A stretch of 64,000 bases of DNA from Staphylococcus warneri (GCF_900636385.1 NZ_LR134269.1:744001-808000), one strand, 5' to 3'. Counted from the first letter of the stretch, positions 29,537 to 44,736 are shown. The notes: generated by a model not told the origin, from the sequence alone. Numbers and translations: made by a program.

Positions 29537-30136
29537 ATGTATGAAACTTATCATTCCGGATGGATAGAATGTATTACCGGAAGTATGTTTAGTGGTAAAT
29601 CAGAGGAACTTATACGTCGACTTAGACGAGGGATTTATGCTAAACAGAAAGTTATTGTTTTTAAACCAGCAATTGATGATCGCTATCATAAAGAAAAGGT
29701 AGTTTCACATAATGGCAATGCAATTGAAGCTATAAATATTTCAACAGCTAGAGAAATTTTAAATCATGACTTATCTCATGCAGATGTTATCGGCATTGAT
29801 GAAGTTCAATTTTTTGATGAAAATATTGTAAGTATCATACAACAACTTGCTGATCAAGGTCATCGTGTCATTGTGGCTGGATTAGATATGGACTTTAAAG
29901 GCGAACCGTTTGAGCCAATGCCTAAATTATTGGCTTTAAGTGAGCATGTTACAAAATTGCAAGCTGTATGTGCGGTATGTGGAGGGCCTTCAAGTCGAAC
30001 ACAAAGACTTATCGATGGTCAACCGGCTAAAGCAGATGATCCTATTATTTTAGTAGGTGCTAATGAAAGTTATGAACCAAGATGTAGAGCGCATCATATT
30101 GTAGCGCCAAGTGAAAATGAGAAGGAGGAAATGTAG
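29537..30136 (+). CDS. tdk: Thymidine kinase
   Basis: 199-residue type II thymidine kinase of deoxynucleoside salvage. P-loop [11 protein letters not shown] (15-25), catalytic Asp-Glu in IGIDEVQFF, lasso-domain zinc cysteines in CAVCGG and the C-terminal RCRAHH. I use the ATG after AGGGTGG, giving the standard length. The stop overlaps the prfA GTG by one base (TAGTG), so tdk-prfA-prmC form one operon. Confidence 0.94.
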   Translation: MYETYHSGWIECITGSMFSGKSEELIRRLRRGIYAKQKVIVFKPAIDDRYHKEKVVSHNGNAIEAINISTAREILNHDLSHADVIGIDEVQFFDENIVSIIQQLADQGHRVIVAGLDMDFKGEPFEPMPKLLALSEHVTKLQAVCAVCGGPSSRTQRLIDGQPAKADDPIILVGANESYEPRCRAHHIVAPSENEKEEM

Positions 30137-31212
30137 TGTTTGACCAATTAGAAATTGTAGAGGAAAGATATGAACAATTAAATGAAATGTTAAGCGATCC
30201 AGATGTCGTAAACGATTCAGATAAATTACGTAAATATTCAAAAGAACAGGCAGAATTGCAAAAAACTGTAGATGTTTATAGAAGCTATAAAAGTAAAAAA
30301 GAAGAATTAGCAGATATTGAAGAAATGCTAAATGAAACTTCTGATAAAGAAGAAATTGAAATGTTAAAAGAAGAAAGTTCAAGTTTAAAAAATGAACTTC
30401 CTGAAATGGAAGAACAATTAAAATTATTGCTTATTCCTAAAGATCCTAATGATGAAAAAGATGTTATCGTTGAGATTCGTGCGGCAGCTGGTGGCGATGA
30501 AGCGGCAATTTTTGCAGGAGATTTAATGAGAATGTACTCTAAGTATGCTGAAGCTCATCATTTTAAAACAGAAATTGTTGAAGCATCTGAAAGTGACCAC
30601 GGAGGCTATAAAGAAATCAGTTTCTCAGTATCAGGTAATGGTGCTTACAGCAAACTTAAATTTGAAAATGGTGCACATCGTGTTCAACGTGTTCCTGAAA
30701 CTGAATCTGGTGGTCGTATTCATACCTCTACAGCTACAGTAGCAGTTTTACCAGAAGTCGAAGATGTAGAAATTGAAATTAGAAATGAAGACTTAAAAAT
30801 TGATACGTATCGTTCAAGTGGTGCAGGTGGTCAGCACGTTAATACAACCGACTCAGCTGTACGTATTACCCACTTACCAACAGGTGTCATTGCTACTTCA
30901 TCAGAAAAGTCTCAAATACAAAACCGCGAAAAAGCGATGAAAGTATTAAAAGCAAGACTTTATGATATGAAATTGCAAGAAGAACAACAAAAATATGCAT
31001 CACAACGTAAATCAGCAGTAGGTACAGGTGATCGTTCAGAGAGAATTAGAACGTATAACTATCCTCAAAGTCGTGTAACTGATCATAGAATTGGTTTAAC
31101 ATTACAAAAACTTAGTCAGATTATGGAAGGCAATTTAGATGAAATTATCGATGCTCTAACATTATCTGAACAAACAGACAAATTGAAAGAATTAAACAAT
31201 GGTGAGTTATAA
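30136..31212 (+). CDS. prfA: Peptide chain release factor 1
   Basis: 358-residue RF1 recognising UAA and UAG. The GGQ peptidyl-hydrolysis motif is in [17 protein letters not shown] near residue 230, and the PxT-type anticodon region corresponds to [14 protein letters not shown]. Starts with GTG behind AAGGAGGAAATGTA. Its last codons overlap prmC, the methylase that modifies the GGQ glutamine. Confidence 0.95.
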   Translation: MFDQLEIVEERYEQLNEMLSDPDVVNDSDKLRKYSKEQAELQKTVDVYRSYKSKKEELADIEEMLNETSDKEEIEMLKEESSSLKNELPEMEEQLKLLLIPKDPNDEKDVIVEIRAAAGGDEAAIFAGDLMRMYSKYAEAHHFKTEIVEASESDHGGYKEISFSVSGNGAYSKLKFENGAHRVQRVPETESGGRIHTSTATVAVLPEVEDVEIEIRNEDLKIDTYRSSGAGGQHVNTTDSAVRITHLPTGVIATSSEKSQIQNREKAMKVLKARLYDMKLQEEQQKYASQRKSAVGTGDRSERIRTYNYPQSRVTDHRIGLTLQKLSQIMEGNLDEIIDALTLSEQTDKLKELNNGEL

Positions 31213-32035
31213 GGATTACTTAGCAAATGCGATTTCATTAGCAAAAGAGAAAGGCTATGAACAAACACGAGCTGAGTGGTTATTACTTGATACATTTAAT
31301 TGGTCACGTACGGACTACCTTATTCATATGAATGATGAAATGTCAGTCGCTGACAAAGCCAAACTCGGTTTAAATTTACAAAGAATGCTATCTGGGGAGC
31401 CTATCCAATATATTGTGGGATTTCAATCTTTTTATGGATACCGATTTACAGTATCTGATCGATGCCTCATTCCTAGACCTGAAACTGAAGAAGTGATGCT
31501 ACATTTTTTAAATCTATGTAACGATGGCGATGCTATAGCAGATATAGGGACAGGCAGTGGTGTGTTAGGCATTACATTAAAAAAGTTAAAGCCTACTTTA
31601 AGCGTAATAGCTACCGATTTGTATGAAGATGCATTAGATGTGGCACGATTAAACGCAGAACAACACGGAGAAAACATTGATTTCATTCAAGGTAATGCAT
31701 TAAAACCTTTGATTGAACGAAATATTAAATTAAATGGTTTAATATCTAATCCGCCATATATTGATGTCAAAGAAGTCAAAGATATGGCCAAAACAGTCGT
31801 AGACTATGAACCACATCAAGCATTATTTGCTAAAAGTGAAGGTTATGCTATTTATCAATCGATTCTAAATGATTTACCAAAGGTGCTCTTACCAGGTGCA
31901 CATGTGGTGTTTGAAATTGGATATAATCAAGGTCAGACTTTAAAAGACATGGTCAATAACATGTATCCAGATAAGGGAGTCTCAATTTATCAAGATATTA
32001 ACCAACTAGATAGAATTTTAGAAATTAAATGGTAA
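31199..32035 (+). CDS. prmC: Peptide chain release factor N5-glutamine methyltransferase
   Basis: 278-residue SAM-dependent methylase of release-factor GGQ glutamine. N-terminal helical domain, SAM motif [12 protein letters not shown], catalytic NPPY in [10 protein letters not shown]. The start ATG lies inside prfA (14-base overlap), which couples translation to its substrate. Confidence 0.94.
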   Translation: MVSYKDYLANAISLAKEKGYEQTRAEWLLLDTFNWSRTDYLIHMNDEMSVADKAKLGLNLQRMLSGEPIQYIVGFQSFYGYRFTVSDRCLIPRPETEEVMLHFLNLCNDGDAIADIGTGSGVLGITLKKLKPTLSVIATDLYEDALDVARLNAEQHGENIDFIQGNALKPLIERNIKLNGLISNPPYIDVKEVKDMAKTVVDYEPHQALFAKSEGYAIYQSILNDLPKVLLPGAHVVFEIGYNQGQTLKDMVNNMYPDKGVSIYQDINQLDRILEIKW

Positions 32036-32106
32036 AGTCACGCTCATTTAAATAAATGGATTACTTTTAATTATTAAATTCTTAAATGTATTTAACATAG
32101 TTGTGG

Positions 32107-32167
32107 GGTGGGAATGGGCTTACTTTCAATTGTATATTGAAAGATGAAAAGCTATCCCGCCTTTTTT
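32107..32167 (+). terminator. Branched terminator-like structure before ywlC
   Basis: Outer stem GGTGGGA / TCCCGCC closes around GGCTT / AAGCT pairing and an inner hairpin CTTTCAA / TTGAAAG; TTTTTTA follows. Ends the prmC transcript, or acts as a leader structure for ywlC, which starts 35 bases later. Confidence 0.7.
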
Positions 32168-32201
32168 ATGTTAAGTCAAGGAAGAGAGGTGGAAATAAAA
32201 A

Positions 32202-33245
32202 GTGGAGACAAAAATTTGGGATTTAAGATCGTACAGAAATGATATTCAACAAAGTACAGACGTATTGGAAATTAAAGACACAGTATTAAACGGTGGTTTA
32301 GTTGCATTACCAACCGAAACAGTATACGGGTTAGGTGCAGACGCTACTAATCAAGAAGCTGTTAGTCAAATTTACGAAGCAAAAGGCAGACCATCTGATA
32401 ATCCATTAATTGTTCATATTCACGATATGTCACAGATGAATGATTTTATCGATAAAGTAGAGCCCAGAGTACAACAATTAATGGAAACATTTTGGCCAGG
32501 ACCAATTTCATTTATATTACCTCTAAAGTCGGGGTATCTATGTCCGAAAGTAACTGGTGGTTTGAATTCGATTGCAGTGCGAATGCCAAGTCATCCCATT
32601 GGTAGAGGTGTTTTACAACAGATTGATAAACCAATTGCGGCACCAAGTGCAAATATTAGTGGTAGACCATCTCCGACAACGTTTGAACATGTATACCAAG
32701 ATTTGAATGGTAGAATTGACGGAATTATTAATGGTGATCAGAGCGAAGAAGGTTTGGAAAGTACAGTATTGGATTGTACACAATACCCTTTTAGAATTGC
32801 ACGTCCAGGTTCAATAACTAAGATGATGCTTGAAAACGTAATTCCTAACTGCATAGAGTCATCAAATTATAATGAAGCTTCTCAACCTATCGCACCTGGA
32901 ATGAAATATAAGCATTATTCGCCAGATACTCCAGTAACCATTTTAAAAGAATTAAATAAAAAAATTCTAGATAACAAAAAATGGGAACAGGTAGCGTTCG
33001 TTGTGCCTGATAGTTTGTCGCATTTTCTACCTAAAGAAGCCACATATATCAAATTATGTGATAATGAAGCTGATATCAAACAAGCGAATCATTTACTATA
33101 TAGCATTTTGCATGAAATCGATCAACGTGTAGATATTATTCAAGCATATATTTATGGATTTGATGAAAGTGATCAATCTGAGGCAATTATGAATCGTATG
33201 TTGAAAGCTGCTGGAAATAAAATTGTGAAAGAGGCGTCTTTATGA
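32202..33245 (+). CDS. ywlC: Threonylcarbamoyl-AMP synthase (Sua5/YwlC)
   Basis: 347-residue enzyme making threonylcarbamoyl-AMP from threonine, bicarbonate and ATP for tRNA t6A37. YrdC domain (about 20-215): LPTETVYGLGADA, KGRPSDNPLIVH, PSANISGRPSPT. C-terminal Sua5 domain (about 235-345) is present, so this is the long form. GTG start behind GAGAGGTGG. Overlaps ptpB by four bases. Confidence 0.93.
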   Translation: METKIWDLRSYRNDIQQSTDVLEIKDTVLNGGLVALPTETVYGLGADATNQEAVSQIYEAKGRPSDNPLIVHIHDMSQMNDFIDKVEPRVQQLMETFWPGPISFILPLKSGYLCPKVTGGLNSIAVRMPSHPIGRGVLQQIDKPIAAPSANISGRPSPTTFEHVYQDLNGRIDGIINGDQSEEGLESTVLDCTQYPFRIARPGSITKMMLENVIPNCIESSNYNEASQPIAPGMKYKHYSPDTPVTILKELNKKILDNKKWEQVAFVVPDSLSHFLPKEATYIKLCDNEADIKQANHLLYSILHEIDQRVDIIQAYIYGFDESDQSEAIMNRMLKAAGNKIVKEASL

Positions 33246-33682
33246 AAGTGATGTTTGTTTGTACAGGCAATACCTGCCGAAGTCCAATGGCTGAAAGTAT
33301 AGCTAAAGCTTTATTTAATAAAGAAAATATTACAGTAGAATCAAGAGGTATATTTGCTTTAGATCATCAACCAGTCTCAAAATTGTCACAAGAAATCATA
33401 CAAGAACATGGATTACCACATCCATCATTAACACAGTCGTTTTCTGAAAAAGATATCGAAGCAAATCTGATTTTAACCATGTCACAATCACATAAAGACA
33501 TTTTAAAATCGCAATATGGTACAACTTTAAATATATTTACTTTAAGTGAATTTGTAGGTGACACATCAGAAGTTAATGATCCATATGGTGGGGATAAACA
33601 AATTTATTTGAAAACTTATAAACAAATTTATGACTTAATTAGTAAAATTAATCCAAAAGATCTGCAAGAGAATTATATATAA
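33242..33682 (+). CDS. ptpB: Low-molecular-weight phosphatase (protein-arginine/tyrosine phosphatase)
   Basis: 146-residue LMW-PTP. P-loop C-T-G-N-T-C-R-S at residues 7-14 carries Thr where classical tyrosine phosphatases have Ile. In B. subtilis YwlE and S. aureus PtpB this residue gives phospho-arginine specificity. The general acid Asp is in NDPYGG. The ATGA overlap with ywlC indicates coupled expression. By family, it counters McsB arginine kinase. Confidence 0.9.
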   Translation: MKVMFVCTGNTCRSPMAESIAKALFNKENITVESRGIFALDHQPVSKLSQEIIQEHGLPHPSLTQSFSEKDIEANLILTMSQSHKDILKSQYGTTLNIFTLSEFVGDTSEVNDPYGGDKQIYLKTYKQIYDLISKINPKDLQENYI

Positions 33683-33709
33683 TTAGTATATGTTACGCTT
33701 TAAATACGT

Positions 33710-33751
33710 TATAATAAGGGAGTATAGCAAGTTTGCTATGTTCCTTTTTTA
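33710..33751 (+). terminator. Hairpin terminator directly behind a TATAAT box
   Basis: 12-bp stem GGAGTATAGCAA / TTGCTATGTTCC with two wobble pairs, then T6. A TATAAT at 33710-33715 ends four bases before the stem, although no good -35 is seen. Either the ptpB terminator or a short attenuated leader of ywlG-glyA. Confidence 0.65.
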
Positions 33752-33774
33752 TATTTTAAGGGGGTGGGTTTTAA

Positions 33775-34299
33775 ATGCAAGATTTTTCAATGTTGTTAGA
33801 AGAATTAAAAGCGATGTCATTTTTTAATGAAGGTGAAATATGTTTGATTGGTTGTTCAACTTCTGAAGTGCTAGGTGAACACATCGGTTCAGTAGGATCA
33901 ATGGAAGTAGCTGAATCGATATTTAATGATTTAAATGAAATTAAATTACAAACAGGTGTTTCGTTTGCATTTCAAGGATGTGAACATATCAATAGAGCAA
34001 TCACCATTGAAAGATCCGATTTTAATCCACTGACAATGGAAGAAGTTACTGTTGTTCCAGATGTTCATGCAGGTGGCAGTTTAGCAACTTATGCATATCA
34101 ACATATGGAAGACCCAATCGTTGTTGAACATATCACCGTGCCTAAAGGTATAGATATAGGTCAAACATTAATAGGTATGCATATTCAACATGTTTGCGTA
34201 CCGGTTAGAACAAGTGTAAAGCAAGTTGGGGAAGCAATCGTTACCATTGCGACATCTAGACCTAAGAAAATTGGTGGCGAACGTGCAAAATATAATTAA
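33775..34299 (+). CDS. ywlG: UPF0340/TIGR01440 family protein (YwlG)
   Basis: 174-residue soluble protein of the UPF0340 family, conserved beside glyA in Bacilli. Motifs: [40 protein letters not shown]. Function unknown. RBS AAGGGGGTGGG. Separated by 22 bases from glyA. Confidence 0.88.
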   Translation: MQDFSMLLEELKAMSFFNEGEICLIGCSTSEVLGEHIGSVGSMEVAESIFNDLNEIKLQTGVSFAFQGCEHINRAITIERSDFNPLTMEEVTVVPDVHAGGSLATYAYQHMEDPIVVEHITVPKGIDIGQTLIGMHIQHVCVPVRTSVKQVGEAIVTIATSRPKKIGGERAKYN

Positions 34300-34321
34300 T
34301 TAGTTGAAAGAAGGGGTTTAT

Positions 34322-35560
34322 ATGTCTTACATCGAAAAGCAAGATAAAGTAATTTTTGAAGCCATTGAGCAAGAGTTTAATCGACAAAATAATAATATTG
34401 AGTTAATTGCATCAGAAAACTTTGTTTCTGAAGCTGTTATGGAAGCACAAGGTTCAGTACTAACTAATAAATATGCAGAGGGCTATCCAGGTCGTCGTTA
34501 TTATGGTGGTTGTGAGTTTGTTGATGTAACTGAATCAGTTGCCATTGATCGTGCCAAAGCATTATTCGGTGCTGAGCATGTAAATGTGCAGCCACATTCA
34601 GGATCTCAGGCAAACATGGCTGTATATTTAGTAGCGTTAGACTATGGAGATACAGTTTTAGGTATGAATTTAAGCCATGGTGGTCATTTAACTCATGGAT
34701 CTCCAGTGAATTTTAGTGGTAAATCATATCATTTTGTTGAATATGGCGTAGATAAAGATACAGAACTTATTAATTATGATGAAGTACGTAAGTTAGCCAT
34801 TGAACATAAACCTAAATTAATCGTTGCAGGGGCATCTGCTTATTCACGACAAATTGATTTTAAAAAATTCAAAGAAATCGCTGATGAAGTAGGCGCTAAA
34901 TTAATGGTTGATATGGCACACATTGCAGGGTTAGTAGCAGCAGGTTTACATCAAAATCCTGTCGAATATGCTGACTTTGTTACGACAACAACACATAAAA
35001 CTTTACGTGGACCACGTGGTGGGATGATTCTTTGTAAAGAAGAATACAAAAAGGCAATTGATAAAACAATGTTCCCAGGAATCCAAGGCGGACCACTTGA
35101 GCATGTGATTGCTGCAAAAGCAGTTGCTTTCGGTGAAGCGTTACACAATGATTTCAAAGTATATCAAAATCAAGTAATTAAAAATGCAAAAGCATTGGCA
35201 GAAGCATTATCTAAAGAAGGTTTTAGAATTGTATCAGGTGGAACTGATAATCATCTTATAGCTGTTGATGTTAAAGGTTCTGTGAATATCACAGGTAAAG
35301 TAGCAGAAGAAACACTTGATAAAGTTGGTATCACTTGTAATAAAAATACTATTCCATTTGATCAAGAGAAACCTTTTGTGACAAGTGGTATTAGATTAGG
35401 AACACCAGCAGCCACTACACGTGGTTTTGATGAAACAGCATTTGAAGAGGTTGCAAAAATCATTAGCTTAGCATTAAAAAATCATGAGGATGAAACTAAG
35501 TTAAATGAAGCAAAATCACGTGTTTTAGCGTTAACTGAAAAATATCCTTTATATCAATAA
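34322..35560 (+). CDS. glyA: Serine hydroxymethyltransferase
   Basis: 412-residue PLP enzyme interconverting serine and glycine with tetrahydrofolate, the main one-carbon source. The PLP lysine is in [14 protein letters not shown] (near residue 226), with cofactor contacts in [11 protein letters not shown] and [13 protein letters not shown]. The ATG after AAGAAGGGG gives the standard length. Probably transcribed with ywlG. Confidence 0.95.
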   Translation: MSYIEKQDKVIFEAIEQEFNRQNNNIELIASENFVSEAVMEAQGSVLTNKYAEGYPGRRYYGGCEFVDVTESVAIDRAKALFGAEHVNVQPHSGSQANMAVYLVALDYGDTVLGMNLSHGGHLTHGSPVNFSGKSYHFVEYGVDKDTELINYDEVRKLAIEHKPKLIVAGASAYSRQIDFKKFKEIADEVGAKLMVDMAHIAGLVAAGLHQNPVEYADFVTTTTHKTLRGPRGGMILCKEEYKKAIDKTMFPGIQGGPLEHVIAAKAVAFGEALHNDFKVYQNQVIKNAKALAEALSKEGFRIVSGGTDNHLIAVDVKGSVNITGKVAEETLDKVGITCNKNTIPFDQEKPFVTSGIRLGTPAATTRGFDETAFEEVAKIISLALKNHEDETKLNEAKSRVLALTEKYPLYQ

Positions 35561-35598
35561 TATTAAGGAATTTTTAGAAATATTGGAGGAAATGAAAA

Positions 35599-36228
35599 AT
35601 GAGTAAAGTACATGTATTTGATCACCCATTAATTCAACACAAATTAAGTTATATTCGCGAGGCTCATACTGGCACAAAGGAATTTAGAGAACTTGTTGAT
35701 GAAGTTGGTATGCTTATGGCTTACGAAGTAACAAGAGATCTAGAGTTACAAGATGTCGAAATTGAAACACCTGTAACTAAAATGACAGCTAAACGTTTAG
35801 CGGGTAAAAAATTAGCAATTGTACCTATATTAAGAGCTGGATTAGGTATGACAGAAGGTATTTTAAGTTTAGTTCCGGCAGCTAGAGTAGGACATATTGG
35901 ACTTTATAGAGATCCAGAAACACTTGAAGCGGTAGAATACTTCTCTAAAATGCCTCAAGATATTGATGAGCGTGAAATTATTGTTGTTGATCCTATGTTA
36001 GCAACAGGAGCTTCGGCGATTGAGGCTATCACGTCATTAAAAAATAAAGGTGCCAAAAATATTCGTTTTATGTGCTTAATTGCAGCGCCTGAAGGTGTAG
36101 AAAAAATGAAAGAAGCACATGATGATGTTGATATTTATATTGCTGCTTTAGATGAGAAACTTAATGATAAAGCTTATATCACACCAGGTTTAGGTGACGC
36201 GGGAGATAGATTATTCGGCACTAAATAG
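35599..36228 (+). CDS. upp: Uracil phosphoribosyltransferase
   Basis: 209-residue enzyme making UMP from uracil and PRPP. The PRPP motif is [12 protein letters not shown] near residue 130; the uracil-binding C-terminus reads [30 protein letters not shown]. Follows glyA by 38 bases and precedes mnaA by 25, suggesting a run-through transcript. Confidence 0.95.
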   Translation: MSKVHVFDHPLIQHKLSYIREAHTGTKEFRELVDEVGMLMAYEVTRDLELQDVEIETPVTKMTAKRLAGKKLAIVPILRAGLGMTEGILSLVPAARVGHIGLYRDPETLEAVEYFSKMPQDIDEREIIVVDPMLATGASAIEAITSLKNKGAKNIRFMCLIAAPEGVEKMKEAHDDVDIYIAALDEKLNDKAYITPGLGDAGDRLFGTK

Positions 36229-36253
36229 AAAATGAAAACGGAGATAGATACGT

Positions 36254-37390
36254 TTGAAGAAAAAAATTATGACAATCTTTGGGACTAGGCCGGAAGCTAT
36301 CAAGATGGCGCCGCTAGTCAAAGCAATAGAAAATGATAACCAATTAGAAGTATGTGTAGTCGTTACAGCACAACATAGAGAAATGTTAGATTCTGTATTA
36401 AACACATTTGATATACAACCTGATTATGACTTAAATATCATGAAAGAGGGTCAAACACTTTCAGAAATTACATCTAAAGCTATGATGGAGTTAGAGTCAA
36501 TAATCAAACGTATTAACCCTGATATGGTATTAGTTCATGGAGATACAGCAACTACATTTTCAGGAAGTTTAGCGGCATTTTATAATCAAGTACCGATTGG
36601 TCATGTAGAAGCAGGTTTGAGAAGTTTTGACAAATATTCACCTTATCCTGAGGAAATGAATAGACAAATGGTAGGTGTACTATCTGATATTCATTTTGCA
36701 CCTACCTCAAATGCTCAAAAGCATCTGTTGGATGAAGGTAAGAAAAAGTCTTCGGTTGTAGTGACAGGTAATACTGCAATTGACGCTTTGAATTATACAG
36801 TTAATGAGGATTATCAATCTGAGATACTTGAAAAGCACAAAAACAAGAAAATTTTGTTATTAACTGCTCATCGTAGAGAGAACCTTGGAGAGCCAATGGA
36901 AAATATCTTTAAAGCTGTCCGAAAACTTGCTGACGAAGATGAATCATTAGTTGTTGTATATCCAGTGCATATGAATCCTACAGTTAGAGGTATCGCTCAG
37001 AAAATTTTAGGGAATCATGAAAGAATAGAACTCATTGAACCATTAGATGTGTTAGATTTTCATAATTTTGCTAAACAAGCATATTTAATTCTTACAGATT
37101 CTGGTGGTATCCAAGAAGAGGCACCTTCATTACACAAACCAGTATTAGTATTAAGAGACAATACTGAGAGACCTGAAGGCGTTGATGCGGGCACTTTAAA
37201 AGTAGTTGGTACTTCATTAGATAATGTTTATAAAGAAACTAAACACTTATTAGAAGATCAACAAGCCTACCAACGTATGTGCAATGCTAAAAATCCATAC
37301 GGAGATGGTAAATCTTCAGAAAGAATAGTGAATCATATTAAGTATTATTTTAATTTAACAAATGAAAAACCAAAAGATTTTAATCAATAA
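36254..37390 (+). CDS. mnaA: UDP-N-acetylglucosamine 2-epimerase (non-hydrolysing)
   Basis: 378-residue GT-B-fold epimerase forming UDP-ManNAc, needed for the wall teichoic acid linkage unit. Motifs: FGTRPEAIKMAPL (N-terminus), VHGDTATTF, GHVEAGLRSFD, TAHRREN, and LTDSGGIQEEAP. TTG start behind CGGAGATA, giving MKKKIMTIFG. Positioned before atpI, as in S. aureus. Confidence 0.93.
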   Translation: MKKKIMTIFGTRPEAIKMAPLVKAIENDNQLEVCVVVTAQHREMLDSVLNTFDIQPDYDLNIMKEGQTLSEITSKAMMELESIIKRINPDMVLVHGDTATTFSGSLAAFYNQVPIGHVEAGLRSFDKYSPYPEEMNRQMVGVLSDIHFAPTSNAQKHLLDEGKKKSSVVVTGNTAIDALNYTVNEDYQSEILEKHKNKKILLLTAHRRENLGEPMENIFKAVRKLADEDESLVVVYPVHMNPTVRGIAQKILGNHERIELIEPLDVLDFHNFAKQAYLILTDSGGIQEEAPSLHKPVLVLRDNTERPEGVDAGTLKVVGTSLDNVYKETKHLLEDQQAYQRMCNAKNPYGDGKSSERIVNHIKYYFNLTNEKPKDFNQ

Positions 37391-37463
37391 AAAATGTATT
37401 CCGTTTAAATGTGGCTAATTTGTGACAATTTTGCCTTAAAATTTAACAACAATTTGAATAGAA

Positions 37464-37492
37464 TTGACACCGTTGTGGCCACTATATTATCA
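37464..37492 (+). promoter_or_regulatory. Candidate atp operon promoter
   Basis: TTGACA followed after 15 bases by TATTAT (or after 17 by TTATCA), about 60 bases before the atpI start. The spacing is imperfect. Confidence 0.45.
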
Positions 37493-37551
37493 TTTAGATT
37501 GTATGAGTGGAACGGTTTACATGATTGTATAAGACACTCGGAGGCAAACAA

Positions 37552-38656
<1,105 letters not shown>

Positions 38657-38663
38657 ATTTTAA

Positions 38664-38909
<246 letters not shown>

Positions 38910-38922
38910 GACATTTATTTAA

Positions 38923-38957
38923 GGCGAAGTCTATTAGACTCTCGCCGTTCGTTTTAT
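38923..38957 (+). terminator. Hairpin between atpE and atpF
   Basis: Stem GGCGA-AGTCT / AGACT-C-TCGCC followed by GTTCGTTTTATTTTTTA. Likely a partial terminator or RNA-stabilising element setting the atpE excess over the downstream subunits. Confidence 0.7.
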
Positions 38958-39004
38958 TTTTTATAGCTTAATGATTATTTTGACGAAAGGAGTGTCATGA
39001 TCCC

Positions 39005-39526
39005 GTGACTGCAACAGCTAATATGTTCGTTATTGGTGCAGCTTCAGGCGTTGAGTGGGGTACTGTAATTGTACAAATCGTTACTTTTATTATCCTATTA
39101 GCGTTATTGAAAAAGTTTGCTTGGGGTCCATTAAAAGAAGTAATGGACAAACGTGAACGTGATATTAACAAAGATATCGACGATGCTGAACAAGCTAAAT
39201 TAAATGCACAAAAACTTGAAGAAGAAAATAAACAGACACTTAAAGAAACTCAAGATGAAGTTCAAAGAATTCTAGAAGATGCGAAAGTTCAAGCTCGAAA
39301 ACAACATGAAGAAATCATTCATGAAGCTAATGTAAGAGCTAACGGCATGATTGAAACAGCTCAAAGTGAAATTAATAGTCAAAAAGAACGTGCAATTGCA
39401 GATATTAATAATCAAGTATCAGAACTATCTGTACTTATTGCTTCTAAAGTTCTTAGAAAAGAAATTTCAGAGCAAGATCAAAAAGAATTAGTTGAAAAGT
39501 ATCTAAAAGAGGCAGGCGATAAATAA
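39005..39526 (+). CDS. atpF: F0F1 ATP synthase subunit b
   Basis: 173-residue peripheral-stalk subunit: one N-terminal transmembrane helix (about 17-37), then a long charged coiled coil. GTG start giving [15 protein letters not shown], as in S. aureus. The AAAGGAG lies 12 bases upstream, and a 3-codon frame ATG-ATC-CCG-TGA sits in between, ending on this GTG. Stop overlaps the atpH ATG by one base. Confidence 0.93.
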   Translation: MTATANMFVIGAASGVEWGTVIVQIVTFIILLALLKKFAWGPLKEVMDKRERDINKDIDDAEQAKLNAQKLEEENKQTLKETQDEVQRILEDAKVQARKQHEEIIHEANVRANGMIETAQSEINSQKERAIADINNQVSELSVLIASKVLRKEISEQDQKELVEKYLKEAGDK

Positions 39527-40065
39527 TGGCAAAAGTCGCTGATAAATACGCAAAGGCATTATTCGATGTTTCTGCAGATACAAATCAATTAGATAATATT
39601 TATGAGGAATTGGAAGTAATTAGTCATCCCTCATTCGATTATATTAAAGACTTAAAAGCTATTGATAGTAATCCAAAATTAACATTACAAAAACGTCAAA
39701 GTTTTGTAGAAAATGTTTATGGTGGCGCTAATCAATATATCGTTAATATGTTAAAAGTATTGGCTGAAAATCGTCATATTTCATACATTGAAGATGTATT
39801 TAAAGCTTTTCAATCTCAGTATAATCAACACAATAATCAAGATTTCGCATTAATAGAATCAACTTATGATTTAAACGATGATGAAATTTCTAAAATCGTT
39901 GAACTAGTTAAAGAACAAACAAACTTATCTAAAGTAATTGTAAATACTAAAATTAATCAAGACTTAATTGGTGGTTTTAGAGTTAAGGTCGGCACGACTG
40001 TTATGGATTGCAGTGTCAAAAATGATCTTGTTCAATTACAACGTAAATTTAAAAGAGCTAACTAA
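39526..40065 (+). CDS. atpH: F0F1 ATP synthase subunit delta
   Basis: 179-residue stalk subunit linking b to alpha3beta3. N-terminal helical bundle ([13 protein letters not shown]) and the C-terminal family signature [21 protein letters not shown] overlap with atpF indicates coupled translation. Confidence 0.95.
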   Translation: MAKVADKYAKALFDVSADTNQLDNIYEELEVISHPSFDYIKDLKAIDSNPKLTLQKRQSFVENVYGGANQYIVNMLKVLAENRHISYIEDVFKAFQSQYNQHNNQDFALIESTYDLNDDEISKIVELVKEQTNLSKVIVNTKINQDLIGGFRVKVGTTVMDCSVKNDLVQLQRKFKRAN

Positions 40066-40087
40066 TTAATAAAGAGGAGTGACATAG

Positions 40088-41596
<1,509 letters not shown>

Positions 41597-41626
41597 TAAA
41601 GAATAGTAATTAAAGGTGGTGAGATA

Positions 41627-42493
41627 GTGGGTTCTTTAAAAGAAATAGATACACGTATAAAATCAACCAAAAAGATGAAGCAAATTACTAAGGCGATGAA
41701 CATGGTATCAAGCTCTAAATTACGAAGAGCGGAGAAAAATACTAAACAATTCAAGCCTTATATGGATAAAATGCAAGATGCTATTACAGCTGTAGCTGGA
41801 TCAAACAAAAATTCTAGCCATCCTATGCTTAAAGAAAGAGATGTAAAACGTAGTGGTTATCTTGTTATCACAAGTGACAAAGGTTTAGCTGGTGCGTACA
41901 GTGCTAATGTACTTAAAAGATTAGTAACTGACATCAAACAAAAGCATAATGATAGTAGTGAATATAGTATTGTGGTATTAGGTCAACAAGGTGTTGATTT
42001 CCTAAAAACACGTGGTTATGAAATCGAAAGTTCACTAGTTGATTTACCAGACCAACCTTCATTTAAATCTATTCAAGCTCTTGCAAAACATGCAATTGAT
42101 TTATACAGTGAAGAAAATATTGATGAGTTAAATATTTATTACAGTCATTATGTAAGTGTGTTAGAAAATAAACCTACTACTAAAAAGGTTCTTCCATTAT
42201 CTCAAGAAGATTCAAGTCAAGGTCATGGTCATATGTCTACATATGAATTTGAACCTGATAAAGAATCTATCTTAAGTGTTATCTTACCGCAATATGTAGA
42301 AAGCTTAATATACGGTACGATTTTAGACGCTAAAGCAAGTGAACATGCATCACGTATGACAGCAATGAAAAATGCGTCTGATAATGCTACAGAACTTATT
42401 GATGACTTATCATTAGAATACAATAGAGCTAGACAAGCAGCTATCACGCAACAAATCACTGAAATTGTTGGTGGTTCAGCAGCACTTGAATAA
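41627..42493 (+). CDS. atpG: F0F1 ATP synthase subunit gamma
   Basis: 288-residue rotor shaft. N- and C-terminal helices form the coiled coil: [20 protein letters not shown] at the start and [20 protein letters not shown] at the end. GTG start behind AAGGTGGTGAGATA. Confidence 0.95.
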   Translation: MGSLKEIDTRIKSTKKMKQITKAMNMVSSSKLRRAEKNTKQFKPYMDKMQDAITAVAGSNKNSSHPMLKERDVKRSGYLVITSDKGLAGAYSANVLKRLVTDIKQKHNDSSEYSIVVLGQQGVDFLKTRGYEIESSLVDLPDQPSFKSIQALAKHAIDLYSEENIDELNIYYSHYVSVLENKPTTKKVLPLSQEDSSQGHGHMSTYEFEPDKESILSVILPQYVESLIYGTILDAKASEHASRMTAMKNASDNATELIDDLSLEYNRARQAAITQQITEIVGGSAALE

Positions 42494-42499
42494 AATTAA

Positions 42500-43927
<1,428 letters not shown>

Positions 43928-43946
43928 TAATTAGGAGGTATGGATA

Positions 43947-44351
43947 ATGAATACATTAAGCCTAAATATTGTCACTCCTAATGGTTCTGTCTATGAACGA
44001 GATGATGTAGAACTAGCTGTTTTACAAACTACAGCTGGCGAAATGGGTGTGATGAATGGACACATTCCAACCGTTTCTGCATTAAAGACTGGCTATGTCA
44101 AAGTAAATTTTCATAATGGAAATGAATATATAGCAGTTAGTGATGGGTTTGTAGAAGTTAGACAACATCAACTATCAATTATTGTCCAAACAGCTGAAAC
44201 TGCTACTGAAATTGATGTTGAAAGAGCTAAATTAGCTAAATCAAGAGCAGAATCGCATTTAGATAATGATGATGATAATAGTGACATTAATAGAGCCAAA
44301 AGAGCGTTAGAACGAGCAAATAACCGTTTACGTGTGGCTGAACTTAAATAA
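43947..44351 (+). CDS. atpC: F0F1 ATP synthase subunit epsilon
   Basis: 134-residue central-stalk subunit that can inhibit ATP hydrolysis. N-terminal beta-sandwich (NIVTPNGSVYERDDVE, GEMGVMNGHIP) and C-terminal two-helix hairpin (RAKRALERANNRLRVAE). RBS TTAGGAGGTATGG; last gene of the operon. Confidence 0.95.
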   Translation: MNTLSLNIVTPNGSVYERDDVELAVLQTTAGEMGVMNGHIPTVSALKTGYVKVNFHNGNEYIAVSDGFVEVRQHQLSIIVQTAETATEIDVERAKLAKSRAESHLDNDDDNSDINRAKRALERANNRLRVAELK

Positions 44352-44357
44352 ATGATA

Positions 44358-44402
44358 AAAGGCTTGGAAATAAACCAGATATGGTGTTTCCAAGCCTTTT
44401 AA
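44358..44402 (+). terminator. atp operon terminator
   Basis: 13-bp perfect stem AAAGGCTTGGAAA / TTTCCAAGCCTTT, then TTAAT. Confidence 0.88.
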
Positions 44403-44502
44403 TATACATATAAATCTTCCTTTGTTTACAGTTAATTGTAGTATCATTATTAACTTTTTTCATGTACAATGTTATACAGTAATCAATTCTAAGGAGTTAA
44501 CT

Positions 44503-44736
44503 ATGGATTATCTTGGACAGTTTGCAATTATACATTTGATATTACATGTGATATGTATTTGCATAGCTTATTGGGCATTGAATTCAATTCGCCTCGATCA
44601 ATTTTTTAAAAAAGGTTATGCTACACAAGTTCAAATTTGTATGATATTTATAGCTATAATGTTGGGAACGAGTGTGAGTAATTTCATAATTGACTTATTA
44701 CAGTTTTCCACTCAATTAAAATATATAATGAAATAG
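44503..44736 (+). CDS. DUF1146 membrane protein (YwzB-like)
   Basis: 77 residues with two transmembrane helices (about 8-28 and 46-66) joined by a short basic loop (LDQFFKKGYATQ). Conserved between atpC and murA in Bacilli. Function unknown. ATG behind AAGGAGTTAAC; the longer ORF start is not supported. Confidence 0.82.
   Translation: MDYLGQFAIIHLILHVICICIAYWALNSIRLDQFFKKGYATQVQICMIFIAIMLGTSVSNFIIDLLQFSTQLKYIMK

Noticed and set aside
30050..30382. 110-codon minus-strand ORF at the tdk-prfA junction
   Set aside because: F/L-rich antisense of charged helices in prfA; no initiation signal.
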